A stretch of DNA of 64,000 bases from DASQBT01 sp963782495 (GTDB lineage: Bacteria > Pseudomonadota > Gammaproteobacteria > Burkholderiales > Thiobacillaceae): positions 1 through 64,000 of the forward strand of contig CAWAJU010000009.1 of NCBI GenBank assembly GCA_963782495.1, written 5' to 3'. Below the pieces are notes generated by a model, which was not told the origin of the DNA, made no database searches, and worked only from the letters and a program-made list of their open reading frames with translations. The position numbers and the translations under genes are program-made. Of this stretch, positions 1 through 10,520 are shown in pieces (within the stretch, counting starts at the first letter, position 1; the number at the start of each line of letters is the position of its first letter).

Positions 1-120
1 TGCGGCTGTTATCGAGCCTGGCTGTGCGTGGTTGTTAGGAGGACGTCGCAATGCAGAATCATGACATTGTTTAGCGTCAGCAATCATCGTCTTCGGCGGT
101 ATCGAACCCTTCACTGAACC

Positions 121-1927
121 GACAACGAGAAACCCGACGTAATCGTGGTAGGTTCAGAGGTTTCCGGGGGCTGGGCGTGCAAGCGTCTGGCCGAATCTGG
201 GCTGAAGGTTGCTCTCCTCGAGGCCGGACGCCCGCAATCCAGCGCGAATTTCAGCGAGCACACTCCAGCTTTCGAACTGAAATATCGCAACCTCGCCCCG
301 GAATTGTCCACAAAACTCGCCCCATTCAATCGCAGATGGAAGATGTTTGCAACGGATAACCCAAGACTGGTTCGTAAACGACATAGAAGAACCCTACACC
401 GCGCCCGCGGACAAACCATTCAACTGGCTGGGCCGTTACGCATGACCGGTGGCCGCACCAACGTCTGGGTCGCGTGTCGCTGCGTTTCAGCGGTGGGACT
501 TCAAGGCCGCTCCCACGATGGATACGGCGAAGACTGGCCGATCAGCTACAAGACATCGCGCCCTACTACGATCTGGTGGAAAAGTATGTAGGAATCACTG
601 GAATGGCAGAGGGACTCGAGGAGTTGCCGGATGGCCAATTCCAGCCGCCCATGGCGCTGAACTGTCAAAACCAGTTTTTCGCGATCGCCTGAAACAAAAG
701 ATGGGCCGTACCGCCACACTCACGCGTTCAGCGAACCTCACCCAATCATTGAATGGCCGCGGCCCATGTCACTATTGCGGCCCGTGCGAACGGGGCTGCG
801 TCACCAAGTCTTACTTCAATTCCGCTTTCACCACTGTCGCCGACGCACTCAAGTCCCGGAATCGTACTTTGATTTCGAACGCCATGGCCTTCAAGGTTCT
901 GATGGATGCGGACCGCAATCGCGCACGCGGCGTTCTTTACATCGACCAGATCACGCGGGCGCCGCGTGAAATTCAAGCACGCGCCGTCATATTGTGCGCG
1001 CAATCGCAAGAATCCGCCCGCATCCTTTTAAACTCGGCAAATTCCCAGTATCCCAATGGCCTCGCGAACTCCAGCGGCGTTCTCGGTCACTACCTCATGG
1101 CCCACGTACGCAGTGCCGGTGGCAGGGGCGAATTTCCCGAGCTTGCCCCAGCGCCTTCCTTGAGCGCTCCCGTCAAGCCCTTGGGGATTTATATCGTTCG
1201 CTTTCGCAACCTGAAAGGCAGCCCGCCCTTCAAAAGATTCCTTCGCGGTTATGGCTTTGAATCCGACAGCAGTTTCGATTTCAACTGGGGGGCGCCAGGT
1301 TTTGGCGAAGCGTATAAGAAGGCGCTTCGTGAATCACGCTCTGAGTTCAGCATCACCGGCTTCGGCGAAGTCTTACCTCGCTGGGACAACTTTGTGGAAA
1401 TCGACAAGGAAGTGAAGGATGTCTACGGTATCCCGGTCTTAAAGATTCACATGTCCGACGGCGAGAACGAGAAAGCCATGATCAAGGACATCGCTGAATC
1501 TGCGGGAGAGATGCTGGAGGTTGCGGGAGCCAAAAACAGACGCACTCATGCGAATCCCTCAGCGCCACGCTGGGCCGTTCACGAAGCCGGCGTCGCCCGC
1601 ATGGGCAGCGATCCCAAGAAGTCTGTACTCGATCAATTTCAGCAAACCCACGACATCAAGAATCGTTTCGTAATGGATGCCTCGGGGTTTACGTCCAATC
1701 CCTGCCAGAATCCAACTCTGACCATCATGGCTCTGTGCGTGCGCTCATGCGATCACCTGATGGACGAGATGAAGCGCAGCAACATTTATCTCACATCGCC
1801 TGTGGAGCGCGGTCCAAAATCTCTTCTTTCGCTGGGTCCCAGTAGAGTTTCTTGCCCGTCCAGTAAGATTCCGCCGCCATCATGCACGCGACCGAATGTC
1901 CGAAGCCATCTTGTACGGTCGCGATAG
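121..1927 (+). pseudogene. GMC-family oxidoreductase, decayed
   Basis: This is a broken GMC (glucose-methanol-choline) flavoprotein oxidoreductase, a family that oxidises sugars or alcohols with FAD. The N-terminal FAD strand reads DVIVVGSEVSGGW near 136-174, where a GSGxSGG motif is usual. Homology then hops between all three frames: GYGEDWPIS and TGGRTNVW in frame 1, DIAPYYDLVEKYVGI in frame 3, then a long frame-2 stretch from about 700. That stretch has CHYCGPCERGC and the C-terminal ASGFTSNPCQNPTLTIMAL. A stop sits directly before the first homologous codons, so there is no proper start. The end is also abnormal: after MKRSNI near 1786 no stop occurs and the frame runs on to 1927, across the 3' end of the convergent oxidoreductase gene. 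I count at least four shifts, so decay is more likely than one sequencing error, though a poor consensus cannot be excluded. Confidence 0.75.
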
Positions 1928-3107
1928 GCTGCTGCCGCGTACGAACGCACTCGAACCAGTTCGCCATGTGCTCGACGGACATGTCATCGATCGCCATCGG
2001 CGCCAGCTCTTTGTCACCCGGTAGTTGAATGTATCTCGCCCGCCGCTGCTTGTCGATCTCCGAATTGTCTTCGTGGTTGCCTTTTTCTTCCACAACCTGG
2101 TAGCGCGGGCTGCCCTCGTCGCCTATGTTAACCAGCGTTGCCTTCTTGCCCATGTAGCGCGTGTACCCTGGGGAATCATTCCCAAAACTCGTCGCATAAC
2201 TGACCAAGAATCCCTTCGGGTATTCCAGCAGCGCCTGAAACGTGTCCGGATTTTCCCGTCCGTCAGGCCAGGCAAAAATTCCGCCGTGTGCCATAACCGA
2301 CCGGGGCACGCGAACGTCCATAAAATAGTGCACCAGGTCGATCCCGTGGCTCATCCATTGGTCGGCAATTCCGCTCGAAAACTCTTTGTACAGTCGGAAT
2401 TCGAAATATATGCGCGGATCGAACGGCCGTTGCGGTTTGGTCATCAGCCATTTTCCCCAATCCGTGTCCGCCTCGCGGATCTGCGCCACTTCTTTCCGTC
2501 CGCGCCACCGCGGACCATGATAATTCCACACGATCTCGATCTTGCTCACTTGTCCTAGTTCACCATTCCGCACTACTTCACAAGCCGCTTTGGGATAGGG
2601 CTCGCTTCGATGCTGCGTCCCCACCTGCACGATCAAGTTGCGGGTCACCACCGCGTCGCGCGCAGCCTTCACCTCGGCCAGCACGTTACCCATCGGTTTC
2701 TCAACGTAGGCGTCTTTGCCTTCTTCGGCTGCCAGCTTCAGGATCGCCGAATGGGAATGCTCGGGCGTGGAGATCAACACTGCGTCCACATCCTTCAGCG
2801 CTAGCAAATCTTCCACATGGTGCATCGCTCGCGGCTCCCTGCCGTAATACTTCCCATTCGCCGTGCGCGCCTTGTCCCGGTTCACTGACCATAAATCGCA
2901 GACGGCGGTCATCTCCACTTTATGGCTATCCTTCAACCGCCCCGCAATCTCAGTCAGTTCACCCCCACGGTCTCCGATTCCGATATGGCCCAGGGAGATG
3001 CGATCATTCGCGCCGACAATCCGGGCGTAAGACAACGCGGTGCTCCCGAGAGCCGCGCTACCTGCAATCACCGTGGCTGTTTTGCTAAGGAATGCTCTGC
3101 GGTTCAT
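1791..3107 (-). CDS. Gfo/Idh/MocA-family oxidoreductase, Tat-exported
   Basis: This is a 438-residue NAD(P)-dependent sugar-type oxidoreductase of the Gfo/Idh/MocA family, predicted to act in the periplasm. The N-terminus MNRRAFLSKTATVIAGSAALG is a twin-arginine signal, so the cofactor-loaded enzyme should be exported folded. The Rossmann strand follows as HIGIGDRGGEL. The family signature EKPMGNVLAE and a VGTQHRSEPYPKAA segment are present. I chose the ATG at 3107 because AGGAGGAGAT precedes it directly; a longer frame from 3128 has no such site. It converges on the decayed GMC oxidoreductase, a pairing common in Acidobacteriota and Planctomycetes sugar loci. The substrate cannot be read from the sequence. 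Confidence 0.9.
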   Translation of the reverse strand: MNRRAFLSKTATVIAGSAALGSTALSYARIVGANDRISLGHIGIGDRGGELTEIAGRLKDSHKVEMTAVCDLWSVNRDKARTANGKYYGREPRAMHHVEDLLALKDVDAVLISTPEHSHSAILKLAAEEGKDAYVEKPMGNVLAEVKAARDAVVTRNLIVQVGTQHRSEPYPKAACEVVRNGELGQVSKIEIVWNYHGPRWRGRKEVAQIREADTDWGKWLMTKPQRPFDPRIYFEFRLYKEFSSGIADQWMSHGIDLVHYFMDVRVPRSVMAHGGIFAWPDGRENPDTFQALLEYPKGFLVSYATSFGNDSPGYTRYMGKKATLVNIGDEGSPRYQVVEEKGNHEDNSEIDKQRRARYIQLPGDKELAPMAIDDMSVEHMANWFECVRTRQQPIATVQDGFGHSVACMMAAESYWTGKKLYWDPAKEEILDRAPQAM

Positions 3108-3799
3108 ATCTCCTCCTGCTTTGCCCATGGTCGCCCCTTTTGATCAAATTAAAAACGCGCGGAGGTGTACTGCCGAGCCCCTCTAGGGGCGATAGATCCA
3201 CACATCTTGATGGTTCGCCACAAACGAACTCGTCATGATACAAGAAATGGGAATGGCTAGCGCCCTTTCTGTGGGACAGGATAAATGCTCCACCCCGGTT
3301 CTATCATCCCTGGTACTCCTCATTTTTGTGAACTTATAGCTCCGAAAGCAGGGCACGATCAGTCTGATCTTTATTTGATGGGACTACTTTGATTTGAGCC
3401 CCGGCCGCAAAGCACAGCTCCTCAATCGGTAAGGCGCTCAACCTCTCTTGTGTTGATCAATAGCTCATATAACGAAGTGTTGCGCTGGGCTCATCAATTC
3501 ACCGGCGCAGATGGTCCCAACCCGTTCTGGGGCTGGTCGGGGCCTCCTCGCGTTCCAGGCAAACATTCTCAAACATGGCGGCGCTACGGATGCTGGATTG
3601 GCTCGTGAACTGCTAACCCAAAGTCGACCAAGCCAACGCAGGGAGAGAATGTTCCGTTGCCCCGATGTGAACCTGGATCGGAGGGCATAGGCATTTTTGC
3701 GAGACGAAGCCAATAAGCTCTTTGATTTCAATGTCGAGTGGGGTTACATGGCCCAAGAACGTGTCAAATGGTCTTTCGCCGTTGCAACGGCTCACGGGT
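3108..3799. other. Intergenic stretch without a recognised gene
   Basis: These 692 bases hold only short frames in all phases with no recognisable protein. A small perfect palindrome, GCCCCT-CT-AGGGGC, lies at 3177-3190 near the oxidoreductase start. A fragment around 3405-3440 resembles a tRNA D-arm but has no matching T-arm. The tRNA-Cys gene begins at the right edge. Confidence 0.6.
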
Positions 3800-3875
3800 G
3801 GCGCGGTACCCAGGTGGCAAGGGAAAGGTCTGCAAAAGCTTTATATGTCGGTTCGATTCCGGCCCGCGCCTCCAC
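3800..3875 (+). tRNA. tRNA-Cys (anticodon GCA)
   Basis: This is a 76-base tRNA that inserts cysteine at UGC/UGU codons. The acceptor arms GGCGCGG (3800-3806) and CCGCGCC (3865-3871) pair fully. The discriminator is T, as is usual for bacterial tRNA-Cys, and CCA is encoded at 3873-3875. The D stem is CCC/GGG, the T arm is GTCGG-TTCGATT-CCGGC, and the anticodon loop is CTGCAAA with GCA at positions 34-36. The anticodon stem AAGGT/AGCTT has one G-G mismatch at 30-40, which may lower automated scores. The overall pattern resembles E. coli tRNA-Cys, including the GCGCC-TCCA end. Confidence 0.9.
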
Positions 3876-4204
3876 CACAAAATCCCACCGCTCTACTCCA
3901 GCGCACAAACCACTTTCTTAAAGAAGAACAGAACCGTCGTAAAGATGAGTCGCTTTCCCGCCAGTTTAAATTTGCCAACGGGTCCAAATGCGAAACCTGA
4001 GCCCGCCATGCGCACCTCCCTTAAGAGGGGGCATTTGGCTGCAGGCAGACGGACGGGCGCAGGCACAAATTTGGCCCTCTTTGCACGTTGAGTTGGTTTT
4101 AGGCTGGTTGACCCAGGTGTGTCTGCCCGCCAGCGTACCGATTTCGCCGCCGCGGAGGCTCAGGAGGCGTCCCCGGAAAAAGGCCCGTATTCCTGTCGCA
4201 GCTC

Positions 4205-4879
4205 TTAGTCTTCGTCGGAGGGCATGGGTTCTCCGACGATATTGTAGTAGACCTCTTTGGGCTTCTTCGGTTTGGATGGCGTGGCTTTGGGCGGCTGGGG
4301 CAGGGGCTTGGCCGCTGCTGATTCCGCCACTACGACTGCAGACGGAGAAATCGCGGGTTCCGCTGCCGGTGTTGGCGCGGCCAGCGGAGCCGGAGAATCG
4401 ACGACGGGAGACTGCGCGGGCACCGGTGCTTGCGGCACGACGGCCTCCGTTTTTACGGCTGGCGCTGGCGGGACGAATGGCGATGGAGTTTGGGTCAACG
4501 CAGCAGTCGTCGCGGGTTGGGGAAAGGTCCGCACAGGTTCGCCCCTCGGAGAAGGGAGAGAACTCTTCACGGTGCTGACCGTTCCCCGGCTTGGACGCTG
4601 AAAAACGTAGTTCAGGACCGCAGCTACTAGTCCGGCAATACAAGCTTCAAATATGGAAACGAAAAGATCCGGATAGTTGTAAGGCCGCTGGGTGAACGAG
4701 GTTGGCAATCCCGATGATTGGCCCATGACATCACCCAGCCAGGGCACGACCAGGTTGTTCATGACCGAAACGATGATTCCCCAGATCGCTTCCCCGAGTA
4801 GTACCGCGATGACGATACGGCCAATCCACCTGGGGGCTTCAGCCCGGTCGGGCGCAAAGGCTTTCACAGCTTGTTCCAT
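4205..4879 (-). CDS. Hypothetical membrane protein with Pro/Ala-rich tail
   Basis: This is a 224-residue protein of unknown function. Two hydrophobic segments lie near residues 17-50 (IVIAVLLGEAIWGIIVSVM) and 72-95 (LFVSIFEACIAGLVAAVLNY). They are followed by about 120 residues of low-complexity Pro/Ala/Val sequence and a short Lys-rich, acidic end (KPKKPKEVYYNIVGEPMP). The tail probably faces the cytoplasm or periplasm as a flexible arm, but topology is not certain. I start at the ATG at 4879; a longer frame to 4990 would run through the dps terminator and is unlikely. No family is recognised. Confidence 0.6.
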   Translation of the reverse strand: MEQAVKAFAPDRAEAPRWIGRIVIAVLLGEAIWGIIVSVMNNLVVPWLGDVMGQSSGLPTSFTQRPYNYPDLFVSIFEACIAGLVAAVLNYVFQRPSRGTVSTVKSSLPSPRGEPVRTFPQPATTAALTQTPSPFVPPAPAVKTEAVVPQAPVPAQSPVVDSPAPLAAPTPAAEPAISPSAVVVAESAAAKPLPQPPKATPSKPKKPKEVYYNIVGEPMPSDED

Positions 4880-4978
4880 AATTCTTTGCCAGAGAAGATT
4901 GTTACATAGCCGCCCTGTGCGCGAAAAACAGCCCCACGCCGGAACACCTGTATGGAGGGATTGCAGGACGCGAGAAAC

Positions 4979-5005
4979 AAGGGCTGACATAGAAAGTCAG
5001 CCCTT
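4979..5005 (-). terminator. Terminator of dps
   Basis: A perfect 10-base stem AAGGGCTGAC/GTCAGCCCTT with a 7-base loop lies 23 bases past the dps stop. Read on the minus strand it is followed by GTTTCTC, a modest T-rich tail. Confidence 0.7.
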
Positions 5006-5027
5006 AACGTTTCCAGGCAAAAATACC

Positions 5028-5624
5028 TTAGTCCTGGGCCGTAACCAGCGGCATGTTCACCAGATGCTCGCTCAGAAACCAGACCTGCAGTTCGTTGGTG
5101 CGCAGAACATCACTGACGGCCAGATCATTGGTCCCATCGTCTCCCAGCTTGTCCGCCCTCTCCGCCAATTCGCGGCACTGGCCGATGATGATCTTGTGGG
5201 CGTCGAGCAGGCGCGAAAGTTGCACCGGCACTTCTTCCCGACCGCGGGGAGGTCTCGCGATCCGCGTGGTTTCAGCCACATCGGGCGCCATCGCCAGGCT
5301 GACGCCGCCCAGCAGTTGAATACGTTCGGCTATGGTGTCGACCAATTCCAGTTGTTCGCCGTAATGTTTGTCGAACAGAAGATGAAGCTGATAGAAGGTG
5401 GGTCCGGCCACCTGCCAGTGTGATTTCTTGTAGAGATCGCGCAGGGTCATGGTGTCGGCCAGAAGCTGGTTGAGGTGCTCGGTCATTTCCAGGCGGACGG
5501 GCTCTTCGAGATCCAGCGGCAAAGCGTGGCTGACAGTGCCGTACTTCTGGATTTCGGCTGCTCTCTGATCAAAATGGGGCTGGGCGGAAATGCCGCCGTT
5601 GTGGCTCGCGGTTTTCTTCGACAT
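5028..5624 (-). CDS. dps: Dps-family DNA-binding ferritin
   Basis: This is a 198-residue ferritin-like miniferritin that oxidises and stores iron, protects DNA from peroxide, and normally forms a dodecamer in the cytoplasm. The conserved ferroxidase histidine lies in KKSHWQVAG (H69), and acidic partners follow in LLFDKHYGEQLELVD. The N-terminus carries a roughly 35-residue Lys/His-containing extension of the kind often used for DNA contact. The ATG at 5624 has GAGGAG a few bases upstream. The gene is monocistronic, divergent from the PDH operon, and closed by the 4979-5005 hairpin. A TATAAT hexamer reads on the minus strand at 5742-5747, but I see no good -35. Confidence 0.9.
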   Translation of the reverse strand: MSKKTASHNGGISAQPHFDQRAAEIQKYGTVSHALPLDLEEPVRLEMTEHLNQLLADTMTLRDLYKKSHWQVAGPTFYQLHLLFDKHYGEQLELVDTIAERIQLLGGVSLAMAPDVAETTRIARPPRGREEVPVQLSRLLDAHKIIIGQCRELAERADKLGDDGTNDLAVSDVLRTNELQVWFLSEHLVNMPLVTAQD

Positions 5625-5876
5625 CGAATTTCTCCTCTTCGGTTTCCTGATTCAAGACAATCGGACTTGGTTGTGTGAGATGGACGTTGATAGCGAATAG
5701 GTTGCTGGTAAGATTTATCCTAAAGAGTAAAGCGAATCCTTATTATAGCCCTTGCCGAATTGGCGTGATCGCCTGGAAATATTCGCTCCGCATAGTCCCA
5801 GGGGTGGCGTCCAGCAAAATTCCGCATAATTGACTATCATGGACGGTTAAGCATTCATCGATGGAGAAAACCAGAC

Positions 5877-8555
5877 GTGGCTGAGACGCAGACCAACGGA
5901 GTGGAAGTTCTCGAAACCCGGGAGTGGCTGGATTCGCTGGATTATGTTTTGTCGCAGGGTGGCCCGGAGCGGGCAGGACGCCTGCTGCAGCAACTGTCAC
6001 TGCATGCCCGCCGCGCCGCGGGCGTAAACCTTCCCTTTACCGCCACTACGCCGTACCAGAACACGATTGCTTCCCGGCAGCAGCCGCCCTTTCCCGGCAG
6101 CCAGGAGATGGAGCGGCGTATCAAGAGCCTGGTTCGCTGGAACGCCCTGGCCATGGTCGTGCGCGCCAACAAGATCCAGGAAGGCATCGGTGGGCACATT
6201 TCAACCTTTGCCTCGGCCGCTACGCTTTACGAAGTTGCATTCAATCACTTCCTGCGGGCGCAAACGGAATCCGGCGACCGCGATCTGGTTTATTTCCAGG
6301 GCCACGCCGCGCCCGGCATGTATTCGCGGGCTTACCTGGAAGGCCGTATTCCCAAGGAGAAACTACAAAACTTTCGCCGCGAACTGAAAGCGGGCGGTGG
6401 GCTGTCCTCGTATCCGCACCCGTGGCTGATGCCCGACTTCTGGGAATTTCCCACGGTCTCGATGGGACTAGGCCCCATCCAGGCTATCTACCAGGCGCGC
6501 TTCATCCGTTATCTCGAAAATCGCGGGCTGAAGACTTCGACCGGCGGCCGAGTCTGGGCCTTCATGGGCGATGGCGAGATGGACGAACCCGAGTCTCTGG
6601 GCTCCATTACCCTGGCCTCGCGCGAGCGGCTCGACAATCTTACGTTTGTGATCAACTGCAACCTGCAGCGCCTGGACGGACCGGTGCGCGGCAACGGCAA
6701 AATCATCCAGGAACTGGAAGCGATCTTTCGCGGGGCCGGCTGGAATGTGATCAAGGTCATCTGGGGTAGCGACTGGGACACTCTCATCAGCAATGACCGC
6801 GATGGAATCCTGGTCAAGCGTATGGGCGAGATCACTGATGGCCAGTACCAGAAATATTTCGTCGAGAGCGGCGCATACTTCCGGCACAACCTGTTCGGCA
6901 GCGATCCCCGCCTGCTGAAGATGGTGGAGCATCTTTCCGACGAACAGCTTTCCCGCATGCGGCTGGGCGGCCACGATCCCATCAAGGTACACGCAGCCTA
7001 CAAAGCTGCGACCGAGCACAAAGGCGCGCCCACGGTCATTCTGGCCAAGACCATCAAGGGGTACGGGCTGGGCGAGGCCGGCGAAGGCAAAAACATCACT
7101 CACCAGCAGAAGAAGCTCAACGAAGACGAACTGCGCATGTTCCGCTCGCGCTTCGGAATTCCCATCGCGGATGAGGAATTGCAAGACGCTCCCTTCCATC
7201 GTCCCGCGGACGATAGTCCTGAAATCCGCTATATGCAGGAGCGCCGCAAGCAACTGGGCGGCTACCTGCCAGAGCGCAAAGTACGATCCAAGCCGATTGC
7301 GCCGTTTCCGAAGCCCACTTCGAAGAATTCCACAAAGGCACCGACGGTCGGGAAGTCTCGACCACCATGGTTTTCGTCCGCCTGCTGGGGAAACTGTTGC
7401 GCGACCCGGAAATCGGCAAACTGATCGTGCCGATCATCCCCGACGAAGCCCGCACCTTCGGCATGGAAGCGCTCTTCCGCCAGGTGGGAATTTATTCCAG
7501 CGTCGGCCAGCTTTATGAGCCGGTCGACATGGACACCCTCCTTTATTACAAAGAGGCCAAAGACGGCCAGATTCTCGAAGAAGGCATCACCGAAGCCGGC
7601 TCGATCTGCTCGTTTATCGCCGCCGGAACTGCTTACGCCAATCACGGGATCAACACGATCCCGTTTTTTATTTACTACTCGATGTTCGGCTTCCAGCGCA
7701 TCGGAGACTTTATCTGGGCCGCTGCCGATATGCGCACCCGGGGCTTCCTGATCGGCGGTACGGCCGGTCGAACCACTCTTGCCGGTGAAGGCTTGCAGCA
7801 CCAGGACGGGCACAGCCATGTGCTGGCGCTGTCCGTCCCCAATCTGCTGGCCTATGACCCGGCGTTCGCGTATGAGATCGGCGTCATTATTCAGGATGGC
7901 ATCAAGCGCATGTATGTGGACCAGGAGGCCATCTTCTATTACCTGACTGTAACCAACGAGCCTTTGGCGATGCCGGCGATGCCCGAAGGGAAGGATGTCC
8001 GCGAGGGCATCCTGAAAGGCATCTACCGCTTCAGCACTTCCGGCAAGAAGGACGCGAAGCTGCGCGCCCAACTGTTCGGCAGCGGCACCATCATGTACGA
8101 AGTGCTCAAGGCCCAGCAGATCCTGGAAGAGAAGTACGGTGTGGCAGCGGATGTCTGGAGCGTTACCAGTTATAAACAGCTTTATCGCGACGGCAACGAC
8201 TGTGATCGCTGGAACATGCTGCATCCGGGCGAGACGCCGCGCGTGCCGTTTGTCAGCCAGGCGCTCGAAGGATGCACCCGGAGTTCTGGTGGCGGCATCC
8301 GATTACATGAAGGTGCTGCCCGAATCGATTGCCCAGTGGCTGCCGCGTCCGCTGCTGGCCCTTGGTACGGACGGTTTCGGCCGTAGCGAAAGCCGGGTGG
8401 CGCTGCGCGATTTCTTCGAAGTAGATGCGAAACACATCGTGCTTGCCACGCTGACCGCTCTGTTGCGCGACAAGCAGATCAAGCTCGAAGTGCTGCAGAA
8501 GGCGGTCAAAGATTTGGGAATCAATCCGGAAAAAGCGAATCCGGCAAGTACCTAA
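5877..8555 (+). CDS. aceE: Pyruvate dehydrogenase E1, homodimeric type (two frameshifts)
   Basis: This is the E1 subunit of pyruvate dehydrogenase, which uses thiamine diphosphate to decarboxylate pyruvate and acetylate E2. The GTG at 5877 follows GGAGA by nine bases. The thiamine diphosphate motif is at residues 231-240 (GDGEMDEPES) with NCNLQRLDGPVRGN after it, typical of the AceE family. The frame breaks near 7305, where homology continues one frame earlier (EFHKGTDGREVSTTM). It breaks again near 8270, where it returns (PGVLVAASDYMK). One lost base and one gained base restore 893 codons over 2679 bases, close to the usual 880-890. I regard these as likely consensus errors. It leads the PDH operon, with E2 100 bases downstream. 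Confidence 0.9.
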
Positions 8556-8557
8556 AA

Positions 8558-8630
8558 ATGTAGGCGCGAGCGTCCCGCTCGTGCTAGGCCCGTCACGCCG
8601 CCACACGAGCGAGGGCGCTCGCGCCTACAT
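8558..8630. repeat. Palindromic intergenic element, GCGCGAGCG type (copy 1)
   Basis: The left arm begins ATGTAGGCGCGAGCGTCCCG and the right arm ends CGCTCGCGCCTACAT. The arms pair over about 26 bases around a short spacer. It sits between aceE and the E2 gene, and a near-identical copy lies at 11949-12025. Confidence 0.85.
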
Positions 8631-8654
8631 CGAAATACAGGGAGTGAATACTCA

Positions 8655-10414
8655 GTGACAGAATTCAAGCTTCCGGAACTCGGCGAGAATATTGACCAGG
8701 GCGATCTGGTGCGTCTGATGGTCTCGCTGGGAACCAACGTTACCGCAGGCCAAACCGTCATGGAGTTGGAGACCGACAAAGCCGTCGTCGAAGTTCCATC
8801 TTCTGTGACCGGCACAGTGAAAGAAATTCGAGTCAAGGAAGGCCAGAAGGTAAAGGTCGGCCAGGTGATCTTCACTGTGGAAAACGGAACTGGCGCCAAG
8901 GCCAAGCCCGCCGAATCCAAGGCTGTCGAAGCGAAAGCTGCTGGCGCCATCGTCTCGTCCGCGAAAGCCCCCGCGGCAAAGGCGGCGCCGGTTGCTAAGC
9001 CCGTCGCGCCGGTCAGCCCGATTCCGGCAGCAACTCCTTCCGCTCCGGTTGGGACCGGCCCTTCTGACTTCAGACTGCCCGAACTGGGCGAGAACATCGA
9101 TCAGGGCGATCTCGTAAGGCTGATGATTTCACCCGGCTCCAGAGTTTCCGAAGGCCAGCCCGTGATGGAACTGGAAACTGACAAGGCCGTGGTCGAGGTT
9201 CCTTCCTCGGTGACCGGTACGGTAAAAGAGATCAAGGTCAAGGAAGGCGAGAAAATAAAAGTCGGCCAGGTGATCTTTACTCTTGAGGGCGGCTCGTCGG
9301 CGCAGCCTGAGAAAGTCAAGCATGCTCCGGTCGAGCACATTTCCGAGCAACATGAGGCCCGGCTGTCGGTGCAGGCAGCCATCGAGGCCGAGGGAAAAAG
9401 CGCCGCGCAGGTGTTCCTGCCCGACCAGCCTCAGCCTCTCGCGCCCCCGGCATTCTCGATGCCGGAGCAATTAGGCAAAGTGGCAGGCACGGAGCATCGC
9501 GCGCCCGCGCCGGCCGCGCCTCACGTTCGCCGCCTGGCCCGCGAACTGGGATTGGACATCTACGAGGTGAAGGGGACCGGCCCGGGCGGGCGCATCAGCG
9601 AAGACGATGTGAAGGTGTACGCCAAATCGCTGCTTACCTCCGCCGCTGCGCGGCGCAGTCGGCGCAGGGACGTCATTTCGCGCAGCCCGAGCTGCCGGAT
9701 TTTACCAAGTTCGGGAAAATCGAACGCGTCTCCATGCGCGGTGTGCGGCGCAAGACGGCGCAGCATCTGTGGGAGGCTTGGACCACAATTCCCCACGTTA
9801 CCCAGCAGGACAAGGCCGACATTACGGAACTGGAACAATTGCGTGCCCGCTTCGCGCCCAAAGCCCAGGAAGCCGGCGGCAAGATGACCGTGACGGCCAT
9901 CGCATTGAAAGTCTGCGCCTCGGCGCTGAAAGTTTTCCCCCAGTTCAATGCCAGCATCGACATGTCGAAGGAAGAGATCATCTACAAGCAGTACATCAAT
10001 ATCGGAGTTGCCGTAGATACCGACCGCGGCTTGCTGGTTCCCGTGCTGCACGATGTAGACAAGAAAAATATTGTCGAACTGGCGGCAGAATTGACCCAGC
10101 TTTCAAAGAAAGCCAAAGACAAGAAGCTCACGCCGGCCGAGATGGAAGGCGGAACCTTCACCATTACCAACCTTGGCGGGATTGGCGGCACTGGATTTTC
10201 GCCGATCGTGAATTTTCCCGAAGTTGCGATTCTCGGACTGTCGCGCTCCAGCATGGAGCCGGTCTGGATGAACGGAAAATTCGAGGCGCGGCAGGTGCTG
10301 CCGCTATCGCTCTCCTACGATCATCGCCTGATCGACGGCGCCGACGCCGCCCGGTTCCTGCGCTGGATCGCGGAAGCCTTCGAACAACCATTCCTGCTGT
10401 CGGTGCAGGGGTGA
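8655..10414 (+). CDS. aceF: Dihydrolipoamide acetyltransferase E2, two lipoyl domains (one frameshift)
   Basis: This is the E2 core of pyruvate dehydrogenase, which carries acetyl groups on lipoyl-lysine and transfers them to CoA. Two nearly identical lipoyl domains occupy about residues 1-78 and 137-215, with lipoylated lysines at K42 and K177 in ELETDKAVVEVPSS. They are joined by Ala/Pro linkers. A peripheral subunit-binding domain follows near 285-325 (VRRLARELGL, TGPGGRISEDDV). The catalytic domain ends with LSYDHRLIDG, the CoA-acyltransferase signature. The frame shifts by a missing base near 9645; adding one base gives 587 codons. The start at 8655 has a GGGAGTGAATACTC leader. It is co-oriented with E1 and E3. 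Confidence 0.9.
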
Positions 10415-10433
10415 AAATCTGAAGAAAACTAAA

Positions 10434-10504
10434 AACCACAGAGAACACTGAGGACACAGAGGGAATGCCAGGGAATCCTCTGTGTCCTCGTGTCCTCGTG
10501 TTAA
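10434..10504. repeat. Palindrome of the ACCACAGAGRACAC type
   Basis: The left arm AACCACAGAGAACACTGAGG and the right arm TCCTCTGTGTCCTCGTG are imperfectly complementary. It lies between the E2 and E3 genes. It belongs with the related elements at 52651-52729 and 53228-53320, which have the same layout but different wording. Confidence 0.65.
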
Positions 10505-10520
10505 TAGCCTTTGTCTCCGA

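Noticed and set aside
3405..3470. A second tRNA
   Set aside because: A D-arm-like word (AGCTCCTCAATCGGTAAGG) is visible, but no T arm or acceptor pairing follows.
3966..4643. 225-residue minus-strand frame
   Set aside because: It lies mostly on the membrane-protein gene in another frame, and its Arg/Ser/Gly-rich content is typical of a shadow.
6468..7253. 261-residue minus-strand frame inside aceE
   Set aside because: It is the complement of a strongly conserved E1 region and has no independent support.
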